A stretch of 6,036 bases of DNA, taken from contig CALMSE010000152.1 in NCBI GenBank assembly GCA_937872275.1, positions 1 through 6,036 on the forward strand. Direction: 5' to 3'. This DNA is from an uncultured Leucobacter sp. GTDB taxonomy: Bacteria > Actinomycetota > Actinomycetes > Actinomycetales > Microbacteriaceae. Numbering within the stretch: position 1 is the stretch's first letter; each line of letters opens with the position of its first letter. Made by a program: the position numbers and the translations under genes. The notes under the pieces were generated by a model. The model saw only the letters and a list, made by a program, of their open reading frames with translations. It did not search any database and was not told the origin of the DNA. Positions 1-5,507 of this stretch are shown piece by piece.

Positions 1-2
1 TC

Positions 3-296
3 GCCGATTGCGCGGACGGTGCGCGCGCCGATTGGGTGCGTCTGGCCGAGTTGCGCCGGGACGGTCCGGTGCAGGGGTGCCTGCGCGCCGCCGCGGCGCT
101 CGGCACGCCCGCGGGCACTCTGCTGCTCGGTGCGGCGGAGACCGCCCGTTCCCGGACCCAGGCCGAACTCGAACGGGAGGCGGAGCGCCTGGGCGTGCGG
201 GTGCTGCTGCCGCTCGGCGCCTGCGTGCTCCCGGCGTTCGTGCTGCTCGGCGTCGTCCCGGTGCTCATGGCCGTGCTCGGGGGCGCCGGCCTCTGA
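3..296 (+). CDS. TadC-like type II secretion F-family protein, C-terminal 97 residues (5' end outside window)
   Basis: The reading frame is open from the left edge to TGA at 294-296, so only the last 97 residues are seen. Seen: a GTPAGTLLLGAAETAR segment (residues 34-49), a charged helix RTQAELEREAERLGVR (51-66), then a long hydrophobic stretch at about 67-93 rich in Leu, Val and Pro, including LLPLGACVLPAF. Known: this order (cytoplasmic helical T2SSF domain, the 'ERLGVR-LLPLG-C-LPAF' junction, one final membrane helix at the extreme C-terminus) is typical of the second T2SSF platform protein in actinobacterial Tad loci (Rv3657c-like). Such proteins sit in the cytoplasmic membrane and link the TadA ATPase to pilin assembly. 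The pilin-like genes that follow on the same strand support the call. Inferred: the missing N-terminus and the partner TadB and TadA genes lie to the left. The family is fairly certain; the TadC-versus-TadB label is less so. Confidence 0.85.
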   Translation, partial: ADCADGARADWVRLAELRRDGPVQGCLRAAAALGTPAGTLLLGAAETARSRTQAELEREAERLGVRVLLPLGACVLPAFVLLGVVPVLMAVLGGAGL

Positions 297-320
297 GGCG
301 CCCGGCGGCGCGGTCGCAGG

Positions 321-339
321 CCGCCGGTTCGCCGGCAGG
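321..339 (+). terminator. Small GCCGG-TTCG-CCGGC hairpin after the TadC-like gene
   Basis: The five-base stem at 323-327 pairs perfectly with 332-336 around a TTCG loop. CC at 321-322 can add two pairs with GG at 338-339 across a bulged A337. UUCG loops are unusually stable in RNA. It lies 27 bases past the stop codon at 294-296. No T-run follows, so it may be a weak terminator, a processing or stabilising hairpin that separates the platform genes from the more abundant pilin message, or a chance product of high GC. Confidence 0.35.
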
Positions 340-477
340 CCGGGACGCCCCTCGCCGTTCACAGCATGCATTCGCACGAGTTCTCCACTGATCCGCGAAA
401 ATCGCCCTTTTCCGCCCACGCGTCCCGCCGAAATCAGCACCATGGAACTACCGGCGCCCGCCGGGGCCGTGCCCAGG

Positions 478-484
478 AAAGGAG
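478..484 (+). promoter_or_regulatory. Ribosome binding site AAAGGAG of the DUF4244 pilin gene
   Basis: AAAGGAG lies six bases before ATG 491 and is one of the best Shine-Dalgarno matches in the window. It decides the start of the pilin gene in favour of the long form. The in-frame GTG codons downstream (residues 46, 48, 56 and 62) have nothing comparable in front of them. A strong site suits a major pilin subunit that must be made in excess over the platform proteins. Confidence 0.75.
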
Positions 485-490
485 CGATTC

Positions 491-907
491 ATGACTGCCC
501 ATCTCAAACTGGTCGTCGACAATTCCGAGCGGATCGGCGAACTCCCGAGGGCGCGTGAGCCGAGGCCGTTCGACCGTCCCGGCACGGTCGACGGCGCCGG
601 GCGCGAAGCCGGACCGGCACGCCCCGTGGCGGTGCCGAGGCGTCGCGGCCGTCCCGTGCACGATCCCTCCTGGGTGCACCGGTTCTGGGCGCCGAGGCGG
701 CCGTCGGATCGGAACCGGCCCGAGGCTGAGATCGGACGGCTGCGCCTCTCGCTGGCCGAGGATCGGGGCGCGGTCACTGCGGAGTACGCGCTCGTGATCA
801 TGGCCGCGGTCGCGTTCGCCGGGCTGCTGGTCGCGATCATGAGGTCGGGGGAGATCCGTCAGATGCTCGTCGATCTGGTGCAGAATGCGCTCGCTTCGGC
901 CGGCTGA
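491..907 (+). CDS. DUF4244 Flp-like pilin subunit with a long N-terminal extension
   Basis: A 138-residue protein. Residues 1-78 are polar and rich in Arg and Pro with no recognisable domain. Residues 79-92 are the short charged run normally found before a class III (Flp-type) prepilin site. Then comes G93-AVTAEY with E98 and Y99, the Gly / Glu+5 / Tyr+6 pattern recognised by TadV/CpaA-type prepilin peptidases, followed by a hydrophobic helix at about 100-117 and a short amphipathic tail ending at 138. Known: DUF4244 proteins (Rv3656c-like) are the small pilin-like subunits of actinobacterial Tad loci. Inferred: cleavage after G93 would leave a 45-residue mature pilin that polymerises through its hydrophobic helix. 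Odd: the part before the cleavage site is far longer than the usual short leader. The start is backed by the AAAGGAG site at 478-484. The gene's last 23 bases overlap the next gene, which implies translational coupling. Confidence 0.85.
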   Translation: MTAHLKLVVDNSERIGELPRAREPRPFDRPGTVDGAGREAGPARPVAVPRRRGRPVHDPSWVHRFWAPRRPSDRNRPEAEIGRLRLSLAEDRGAVTAEYALVIMAAVAFAGLLVAIMRSGEIRQMLVDLVQNALASAG

Positions 908-1280
908 ACGGATCGCGAACCTCCGGCGCGCGGCCGCCCTGCGGCTGCGCGGCGAGCGCGGCTCGGTCACCGCCGAGTTCGCGGTGGTGGTGCCCGCGGT
1001 GCTCGTCGTGCTCGGGCTCTCGGTCGGTGCGGTCATGCTCGCCGCGCATCGTCTGACGCTCTGCTCGGCGGCGGCGGAGGTGGCCAGGCTCGAGGCACGC
1101 GGCGACCTCGCGGCCGCCGATGCCCGCGTCGTCGCGCTCGGAAGCGGCGTAGGGGTCGCCCGGAGCCGGGCCGGGCCGCTGCTGTGCATCACGCTGACCG
1201 CGCACCCGGGCAGCGGTGCGCTCGGACTGATCAGCCTCACCGCCGACGGTTGCGCAGCCGTGAGCGGGGCCGGGGCATGA
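885..1280 (+). CDS. TadE-like pseudopilin (Rv3655c-like)
   Basis: A 131-residue protein. Seen: a basic N-terminus (residues 1-25, many Arg), the motif ERG-SVTAEF with G26 as the likely cleavage Gly and E31/F32 at +5/+6, a hydrophobic segment at about 33-54 (AVVVPAVLVVLGLSVGAVML), a helix with AAAEVARLEARGD, and a C-terminal domain with C60, C101 and C123. Known: TadE-family minor pilins carry this N-terminal SVTAEF-type signature and one membrane helix, and expose the C-terminal domain outside the membrane, where cysteines may pair. ATG 885 lies inside the end of the DUF4244 gene with no clear ribosome binding site, so translation probably depends on ribosomes finishing that gene. Its stop codon overlaps the next start (ATGA at 1277-1280). 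Inferred: a low-abundance pilus component used for assembly or initiation. Confidence 0.82.
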   Translation: MRSLRPAERIANLRRAAALRLRGERGSVTAEFAVVVPAVLVVLGLSVGAVMLAAHRLTLCSAAAEVARLEARGDLAAADARVVALGSGVGVARSRAGPLLCITLTAHPGSGALGLISLTADGCAAVSGAGA

Positions 1281-1597
1281 GCGCTCCGGTACTGCTCGCC
1301 TGCGCCGCGACCACATTCGCGCTCGCCGTGCCGGTGACCGCCGCCGCGGGAGCCCTCGAGGCCGGGCACCGGGCGGCGGGTGCCGCCGACGCGGCGGCGT
1401 TGGCCGCTGCGGACGCCGCCGCCGGGTGGGTGGAGGCCGAGCCATGCGCTCTCGCGGCCAGGGTCGTGGACGCGGTCGGTGCCGAACTCGGAGCATGTCT
1501 CCTCGAGGAGTCGAGCGGGGAGGCGCGGGTGACCGTCGTCGTGGGCACCCTCTTCGGGGCCGTCGACGCGCGAGCCCGAGCAGGACCGCCGAGCTGA
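1277..1597 (+). CDS. Small TadE-like protein of the helicase/secretion neighborhood family (TIGR03816, Rv3654c-like)
   Basis: A 106-residue protein. Seen: a hydrophobic N-terminal helix (residues 4-24), an Ala-rich HRAAGAADAAALAAADA segment (31-47), then C57-ALAARVVDAVGAELGA-C74, a beta-like VTVVV stretch (85-89), and the ending ARARAGPPS. Known: the CxLAARV...GA.L..C block and the ARAGP tail are typical of the TIGR03816 family at the end of actinobacterial Tad clusters; C57 and C74 could form a disulfide outside the membrane. The start is taken at ATG 1277 because it gives the usual 4-base ATGA overlap with the TadE-like gene. Family members often begin with an ERG-S type leader, and an in-frame TTG at 1250 would add LRSRERGRG in front, so a slightly longer protein is possible. 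It is the last Tad gene here; the helicase that names the family is not next to it. Confidence 0.75.
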   Translation: MSAPVLLACAATTFALAVPVTAAAGALEAGHRAAGAADAAALAAADAAAGWVEAEPCALAARVVDAVGAELGACLLEESSGEARVTVVVGTLFGAVDARARAGPPS

Positions 1598-1679
1598 GGC
1601 CTCGGCCTGCCGGGCGATCGGGGGAGCCGGATCCGCATTCTCGGGCGGCAGTGTGTATCGTGTCCAGTCAGAACCGCGC

Positions 1680-1707
1680 TTCGAACTCAATGAAATCCGT
1701 GTATGCT
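1680..1707 (+). promoter_or_regulatory. Candidate topA promoter (TTCGAA, 16-base spacer, TATGCT)
   Basis: The 146-base spacer between the last Tad gene and topA is visibly richer in A and T than its surroundings around 1650-1735. The best sigma-70-like pair in it is TTCGAA at 1680-1685 (a poor -35) and TATGCT at 1702-1707 (fits TAnnnT), spaced by 16 bases. This predicts a transcript start near 1714 and a leader of about 30 bases. A second TAnnnT, TATCGT at 1656-1661, has no convincing -35. topA promoters respond to supercoiling in many bacteria; nothing in the sequence alone proves that here. Confidence 0.35.
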
Positions 1708-1733
1708 TCGGCGCGGTGGAATCGTCAATCCAG

Positions 1734-1739
1734 AAGGAG
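1734..1739 (+). promoter_or_regulatory. Ribosome binding site AAGGAG of topA
   Basis: AAGGAG ends four bases before GTG 1744. It fixes the start there, although the frame stays open upstream as far as 1426 and contains another possible start, ATG 1690, which has no such site and falls inside the candidate promoter. Confidence 0.8.
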
Positions 1740-1743
1740 ACCC

Positions 1744-4554
1744 GTGGGGGCCGAGAAGAAACTCGTGATCGTCGAGTCGCCGACCAAAGCGCGCACCATC
1801 GGCGGCTATCTCGGCGATGAGTACGAGGTCATCGCATCGGTCGGCCACATCCGCGACCTCGCCGAGCCCTCCGAGCTGCCCGCGGAGCTGAAGAAGGGGC
1901 CGTTCGGCAGATTCGCCGTCGACGTCGACAACGGCTTCGCGCCCTACTACGTGGTGAACGACAACAAGCGGAAGACGGTCGCCGAGCTCAAGCGGGCGCT
2001 GAAGAACGCCGACGAACTCTGGCTCGCCACCGATGAGGACCGCGAGGGCGAGGCCATCGCGTGGCACCTCCTCGAGGTGCTGAAGCCCAAGGTGCCGGTG
2101 CGGCGCATGGTGTTCCACGAGATCACGAAGGAGGCGATCGCCGAGGCGCAGGCCAACACGCGCGATATCGACCTCGCCCTCGTCGACGCGCAGGAGACTC
2201 GGCGCATCCTCGACCGTCTCTACGGCTACGACGTCTCACCGGTGCTCTGGCGCAAGGTCGCCCCGAAGCTCTCGGCCGGTCGCGTGCAGTCCGCCGCGAC
2301 CAGGCTCGTCGTCGAGCGCGAGCGCGAGCGGCAGGCCTTCACCGCGGCCGAGTACTGGGACCTCTCGGCGACTTTCCGCCCGGACGGGAGCGCGGCCGAC
2401 CGTACGGCGTTCGAGGCGCGCCTCGTGCGTCTCAGCGGCGAGCGCATCGCGACGGGCTCCGACTTCGGCGACGACGGCGTGCTGAAGGCGAAGTCGGAGA
2501 AGGCGGGCGTGATCCCCCTGGGCCGCGATCGCGCCGAGCGGCTGGCGGCGCTCCTGGGGCAGGGGGCCGAGGCGCGCGTGCTCTCGCTCGAGACGAAGCC
2601 GCACACCCGCCGGCCGGCGCCCCCGTTCACCACCTCGACGCTGCAGCAGGAGGCCTCGCGCAAGCTGCGCTACAGCTCGCGGCAGACGATGTCGTTCGCG
2701 CAGTCGCTCTACGAGAACGGCTACATCACCTATATGCGAACCGACTCGCCGACCCTGTCGAAGCAGGCGGTCGCCGCGGCCCGTGCGCAGGCCGCCGAGC
2801 TCTACGGGGCGCAGACCGTCCCCGACGCGCCCCGGGTCTACACCGGCAAGGCGAAAGGGGCGCAGGAGGCGCACGAGGCGATCCGCCCCGCCGGCGACGT
2901 GTTCGCGCGCCCCGCCGAGTTGAAGAGCCGCCTCTCGCAGGGCGAGTTCGCGCTCTACGAGCTGATCTGGAAGCGCACGGTCGCGAGCCAGATGGCCGAT
3001 GCCAAGGGCTCGACCGACACCGTCACCCTCGGCGTCGAGGTGGACGAGGCCGGGGCGGCGAAGTCGACACGGGCCGAGTTCACCGCGAGCGGCACCGTGA
3101 TCACCTTCCCCGGCTTCCTGCTCGCCTACGAGGAGGGCAAGGACGAGAAGCGGAAAGAGGCCGAGCAGAACGTCGCCCTGCCCCAGCTCGCCGAGGGGCA
3201 GGCGCTCGCCGTCGCGGACCCCGAGGCCAAGGGCCATGAGACGAGCCCGCCGCCGCGCTACACCGAGGCGAGCCTCACGAAGCGGCTCGAAGAGCTCGGC
3301 ATCGGCCGTCCCTCGACCTATGCGGCGATCATCGGCACCATCAGCGATCGCGGCTACGTCACGAAGAAGGGCCAGGCCCTCGTGCCGAGCTGGATCGCCT
3401 TCTCCGTCGTGCGCCTGCTCGAGGATCATTTCGGCGAGCTGGTCGACTACGACTTCACCGCCGAGATGGAGGGCGACCTCGACCGCATCGCCGCCGGAGA
3501 AGCCGAGCGCAGCGGTTGGCTGCGCGACTTCTACTTCGGCACCGACACCCACCCCGGCCTGCGCGGAGTGGTCGACAACCTCGGCGAGATCGACGCGCGC
3601 GCGATCAACACGATCCGCATCGACGACGCCATCTCGCTGCGCAACGGCAAGTACGGCCCGTACCTCGAGGTGTTCGACGACAAGTGCGAGGTCGGCGACG
3701 ACGGCGTGCTGAAGCCGCGCATTGTGAACATTCCCGACGGACTCGCTCCCGATGAGCTCACTCCGGCGCGGGCGCACGAGCTCGCCGACGCCGAGCCCCT
3801 CGAGGACCGCATCGTGGGCGTCCACCCGTCCAGCGGCAAGCGGATCGCGGCGAAGAACGGCCGCTTCGGACCGTACGTCACCGAGCTGCCCGACGAGGGC
3901 GAGGAACTGCCGAAGGGCGTGAAGCCTCGTACGGCCTCGCTCTTCAAGTCCATGGACCCGGCGACGATCGACCTCGACACCGCAGTCGCGCTGCTCGAAC
4001 TGCCCCGGGTGGTCGGCGCGGACCCCGGGTCGGGCGAGGAGATCACGGCGCAGAACGGCCGCTACGGGCCCTACCTCAAGAAGGGCACCGAGACCCGAAC
4101 GCTCCCGGGCGAGAGCGCGATCTTCGAGATCGACCTCGCGGGCGCGCTGGAGCTGCTGGCGCAGCCCAAGTACGGGGCCCGCAAGGCGAGCGCCGCGCTC
4201 AAGGAGTTCGACGCCGATCCCGTGAGCGGCAAGCCGATCAAGGTGAAGGACGGCCGCTTCGGGCCGTACGTCACCGACGGCGAGACGAACGCCACGATTC
4301 CCCGCGGCGACAGCGTGGAGGACATCACCTTCGAGCGCGCCGCCGAGCTGCTCGCCATCAAGCGGGCCAAGGGCCCGGCCAAGAAGAAGGCCCCGGCGAG
4401 GAAGGCCGCTGCGGCGAAGACGGCCAAGAAGCCCGCGGCGAAGTCGAGCACGGCGAAGTCGGGCGCGGCGAAGACCGTGGACCCTGCTCGCTCGGCCGCG
4501 GCCAAGAAGGCCGCTGCGACCAGGGCCGCGAAGAAGGCGGCGTCCGAGGGCTGA
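1744..4554 (+). CDS. topA: DNA topoisomerase I (type IA), omega protein
   Basis: A 936-residue enzyme that relaxes negatively supercoiled DNA by cutting one strand, passing the other and resealing. Seen in order: a TOPRIM domain from about residue 5 with E11 in VIVESPTK and the acidic triad D97/D99/E101 in ATDEDREGE, which bind Mg; LSAGRVQS (176-183); the catalytic YITYMRTDSP with Y330 as the DNA-linking tyrosine and R332 next to it; QEAHEAIRP (374-382); GIGRPSTYA (519-527). The C-terminus has four related modules with NG[KR][YF]GPY[LV]-type cores at 634, 705, 771 and 836 (the last begins DG), then a Lys/Ala tail from about 873 to 936. Only one Cys (C648) is present, so the zinc fingers of the E. 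coli enzyme are absent, as is known for actinobacteria. Length is close to the mycobacterial protein (about 934). Start GTG 1744 is set by AAGGAG at 1734-1739. Complete and apparently intact. Confidence 0.98.
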   Translation: MGAEKKLVIVESPTKARTIGGYLGDEYEVIASVGHIRDLAEPSELPAELKKGPFGRFAVDVDNGFAPYYVVNDNKRKTVAELKRALKNADELWLATDEDREGEAIAWHLLEVLKPKVPVRRMVFHEITKEAIAEAQANTRDIDLALVDAQETRRILDRLYGYDVSPVLWRKVAPKLSAGRVQSAATRLVVERERERQAFTAAEYWDLSATFRPDGSAADRTAFEARLVRLSGERIATGSDFGDDGVLKAKSEKAGVIPLGRDRAERLAALLGQGAEARVLSLETKPHTRRPAPPFTTSTLQQEASRKLRYSSRQTMSFAQSLYENGYITYMRTDSPTLSKQAVAAARAQAAELYGAQTVPDAPRVYTGKAKGAQEAHEAIRPAGDVFARPAELKSRLSQGEFALYELIWKRTVASQMADAKGSTDTVTLGVEVDEAGAAKSTRAEFTASGTVITFPGFLLAYEEGKDEKRKEAEQNVALPQLAEGQALAVADPEAKGHETSPPPRYTEASLTKRLEELGIGRPSTYAAIIGTISDRGYVTKKGQALVPSWIAFSVVRLLEDHFGELVDYDFTAEMEGDLDRIAAGEAERSGWLRDFYFGTDTHPGLRGVVDNLGEIDARAINTIRIDDAISLRNGKYGPYLEVFDDKCEVGDDGVLKPRIVNIPDGLAPDELTPARAHELADAEPLEDRIVGVHPSSGKRIAAKNGRFGPYVTELPDEGEELPKGVKPRTASLFKSMDPATIDLDTAVALLELPRVVGADPGSGEEITAQNGRYGPYLKKGTETRTLPGESAIFEIDLAGALELLAQPKYGARKASAALKEFDADPVSGKPIKVKDGRFGPYVTDGETNATIPRGDSVEDITFERAAELLAIKRAKGPAKKKAPARKAAAAKTAKKPAAKSSTAKSGAAKTVDPARSAAAKKAAATRAAKKAASEG

Positions 4555-4601
4555 TCCGCGGCTCGGCTCCCCCCTCGAGCGGGCGATCGCCGAGCCGAGG
4601 A
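4555..4601 (+). terminator. Strong hairpin directly after the topA stop codon
   Basis: CGGCTCGGC at 4559-4567 pairs perfectly with GCCGAGCCG at 4589-4597. TCC at 4555-4557 pairs with GGA at 4599-4601 across one G-A mismatch, giving 12 pairs and a 21-base loop. It starts on the base after the stop codon. No T-run follows, so it is either a U-less actinobacterial-type terminator with partial read-through or an RNA-stability element at the 3' end of the topA message. I see no promoter between it and tmk at 4659, which favours read-through. See the findings for competing pairings further right. Confidence 0.5.
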
Positions 4602-4651
4602 GCGGCCGATCCCCGGCTCGGGCCCTGCCCGGGCGCCCGGCCTGAGAGACT

Positions 4652-4657
4652 GGAAGG
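4652..4657 (+). promoter_or_regulatory. Closely spaced ribosome binding site GGAAGG of tmk
   Basis: GGAAGG ends only one base before ATG 4659, closer than the normal 5-9 bases, so it may work poorly. No better site and no sensible alternative start is visible, because the conserved N-terminus (IFITFEGGDGAGKS) begins at residue 4. Either initiation is inefficient, or the GAGAG at 4644-4648 serves as a weak site with better spacing. Confidence 0.4.
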
Positions 4658-4658
4658 C

Positions 4659-5291
4659 ATGAGCGGCATCTTCATCACCTTCGAGGGCGGCGACGGCGCG
4701 GGCAAGAGCACGCAGGCCGAACTGCTCGAGGCCTGGCTGGCGTCGCGCGGACGCGAGGTCGTGCGCACCCGGGAACCGGGGGGCACGCGGCTCGGCGCCG
4801 AGATCAGGCGCCTCCTGCTGCACGGCGGCGAGGAGATCGGCGACGTCGACCCGAGGGCCGAGGCGCTGCTGTATGCGGCGGATCGCGCCCAGCACGTGGC
4901 GAAGGTCGTGCGACCCGCGCTCGGGCGCGGAGCCGTCGTCGTGCAGGACCGCTACATCGATTCGTCGCTCGCCTACCAGGGCGCCGGGCGCCCGCTCGAG
5001 GTCGCCGAGATCCGCGAGCTCAGCGAGTGGGCCGCGAGCGGCCTGTGGCCGACGCTCACCGTACTGCTCGATCTCGACACCGCGGAGGCGGCGAAGCGGC
5101 GATCCGCTCGAGGCGGGGTCGCGGATCGTCTCGAGGCCGAGGCCGCCGAGTTCCACGGTCGGGTGCGTGAGGGCTTCCTCGCCTGCGCCTCGGCCGACCC
5201 CGACCGCTTCCTCGTGCTCGACGCGGCGCAGCCGGTCGACGAGCTGCACACGGCGATTCTCGCCCGCGTCGCCCCCCTGCTGCAGGGCTGA
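4659..5291 (+). CDS. tmk: Thymidylate kinase (dTMP kinase)
   Basis: A 210-residue cytoplasmic enzyme that phosphorylates dTMP to dTDP with ATP, the last step specific to dTTP synthesis. Seen: the P-loop G10-GDGA-GKS17 in EGGDGAGKST; TREPGGT (37-43), which contacts the nucleotide; YAADRAQHV (72-80); the DRY motif D97-R98-Y99 followed by IDSSLAYQG; a strand VLLDLD (125-130); an Arg-rich lid region (R137, R138, R141) leading to ADRLE (145-149); and a C-terminal helical part. Length matches the bacterial family (about 205-215). It lies 104 bases after topA on the same strand. In several actinobacteria topA, tmk and holB (DNA polymerase III delta-prime) occur in that order; here holB is replaced by a convergent purL. 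No promoter of its own is visible, so at least part of its expression probably comes from topA read-through. Confidence 0.96.
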   Translation: MSGIFITFEGGDGAGKSTQAELLEAWLASRGREVVRTREPGGTRLGAEIRRLLLHGGEEIGDVDPRAEALLYAADRAQHVAKVVRPALGRGAVVVQDRYIDSSLAYQGAGRPLEVAEIRELSEWAASGLWPTLTVLLDLDTAEAAKRRSARGGVADRLEAEAAEFHGRVREGFLACASADPDRFLVLDAAQPVDELHTAILARVAPLLQG

Positions 5292-5344
5292 GCCCCGCTC
5301 CGCCGTTCTGCGGCCCCGGCCCGCCCTGTCTCACGCCTCCGCGC

Positions 5345-5430
5345 CCGCTGAGGCCGCATCCGAATACCGAAACCGCATCCAGAACACGTCATCTGGATGC
5401 GGTTTCGGCACTGGGATGCGCTCTCAGCGG
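5345..5430. repeat. 86-nt near-perfect palindrome between convergent tmk and purL; likely bidirectional terminator or dispersed palindromic element
   Basis: Inner stem: CCGAAACCGCATCCAG at 5367-5382 pairs with CTGGATGCGGTTTCGG at 5393-5408, 16 perfect pairs, plus A5383-T5392, leaving an 8-base loop. Outer stem: 5345-5361 pairs with 5414-5430 with 15 Watson-Crick pairs, one G-T pair (5353/5422) and one C-C mismatch (5354/5421). A symmetric 5-by-5 internal loop (5362-5366 and 5409-5413) separates the two stems. The unit CCGCATCC occurs twice in the left arm (5354-5361 and 5373-5380), 19 bases apart, mirrored on the right. It starts 53 bases past the tmk stop and 77 bases past the purL stop, so either transcript would fold into the same hairpin. 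Inferred: termination or 3'-end protection for both genes. No T-run follows the right arm on the plus strand. Confidence 0.8.
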
Positions 5431-5460
5431 AGAGGGCCCGCTGGTGAGGTCCCGGGCGAG

Positions 5461-5488
5461 GCAGAAGAGGGGGCAGGAGAAGGGGCAG
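5461..5488 (-). promoter_or_regulatory. C-rich, G-poor tract downstream of purL (possible Rho loading region)
   Basis: Read on the minus strand, these 28 bases contain 16 C, 9 T, 3 G and no A, in strong contrast to the G-rich surroundings. They lie just past the purL stop codon and before the 86-nt hairpin. C-rich, G-poor RNA is the known preference of the Rho factor, so Rho may load here on the purL transcript. This is inference from composition only. Confidence 0.25.
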
Positions 5489-5507
5489 CGCCGGAGCGCC
5501 GAGCGCC
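5487..5507. repeat. Three short AGCGCC repeats at the end of purL
   Basis: AGCGCC occurs at 5487-5492, 5495-5500 and 5502-5507, 7-8 bases apart. The last copy includes the final base of the purL stop codon. No known role; possibly chance in GC-rich DNA. Confidence 0.3.

Noticed and set aside
358..390. Possible promoter before the DUF4244 pilin gene (TTCACA at 358-363)
   Set aside because: No TAnnnT-like -10 element lies 16-18 bases downstream, so a separate pilin promoter cannot be supported from sequence.
434..1690. Long minus-strand open frame (418 codons) opposite the pilin genes
   Set aside because: It runs antisense to three genes with clear family motifs. Its translation is Arg/Ser/Ala/Pro-rich without domains, as expected from the opposite strand of GC-rich coding DNA.
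1426..1743. Upstream extension of the topA frame (ATG 1426 or ATG 1690)
   Set aside because: The TOPRIM family begins a few residues before VIVESPTK, which fits GTG 1744 with AAGGAG in front. The extension overlaps the last Tad gene and the candidate promoter and has no ribosome binding site.
2061..3239. Plus-strand alternative frame inside topA (392 codons)
   Set aside because: Arg/Ala/Gly-rich nonsense translation in the +1 frame of topA; all conserved motifs are in the topA frame.
2236..3825. Minus-strand open frame (529 codons) inside topA
   Set aside because: It is fully antisense to the conserved topA catalytic region, with low-complexity Arg/Gly/Val/Leu translation and no recognisable domain. 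It is a GC shadow.
4629..4640. Perfect 12-base palindrome CCGGGCGCCCGG before tmk
   Set aside because: Made only of G and C in a GC-rich spacer, so chance is likely. It has no spacing or context that suggests an operator.
4071..5249. Minus-strand open frame spanning the end of topA and tmk
   Set aside because: Antisense to two well-identified genes and the spacer; no motif, biased Arg/Ala/Ser composition.
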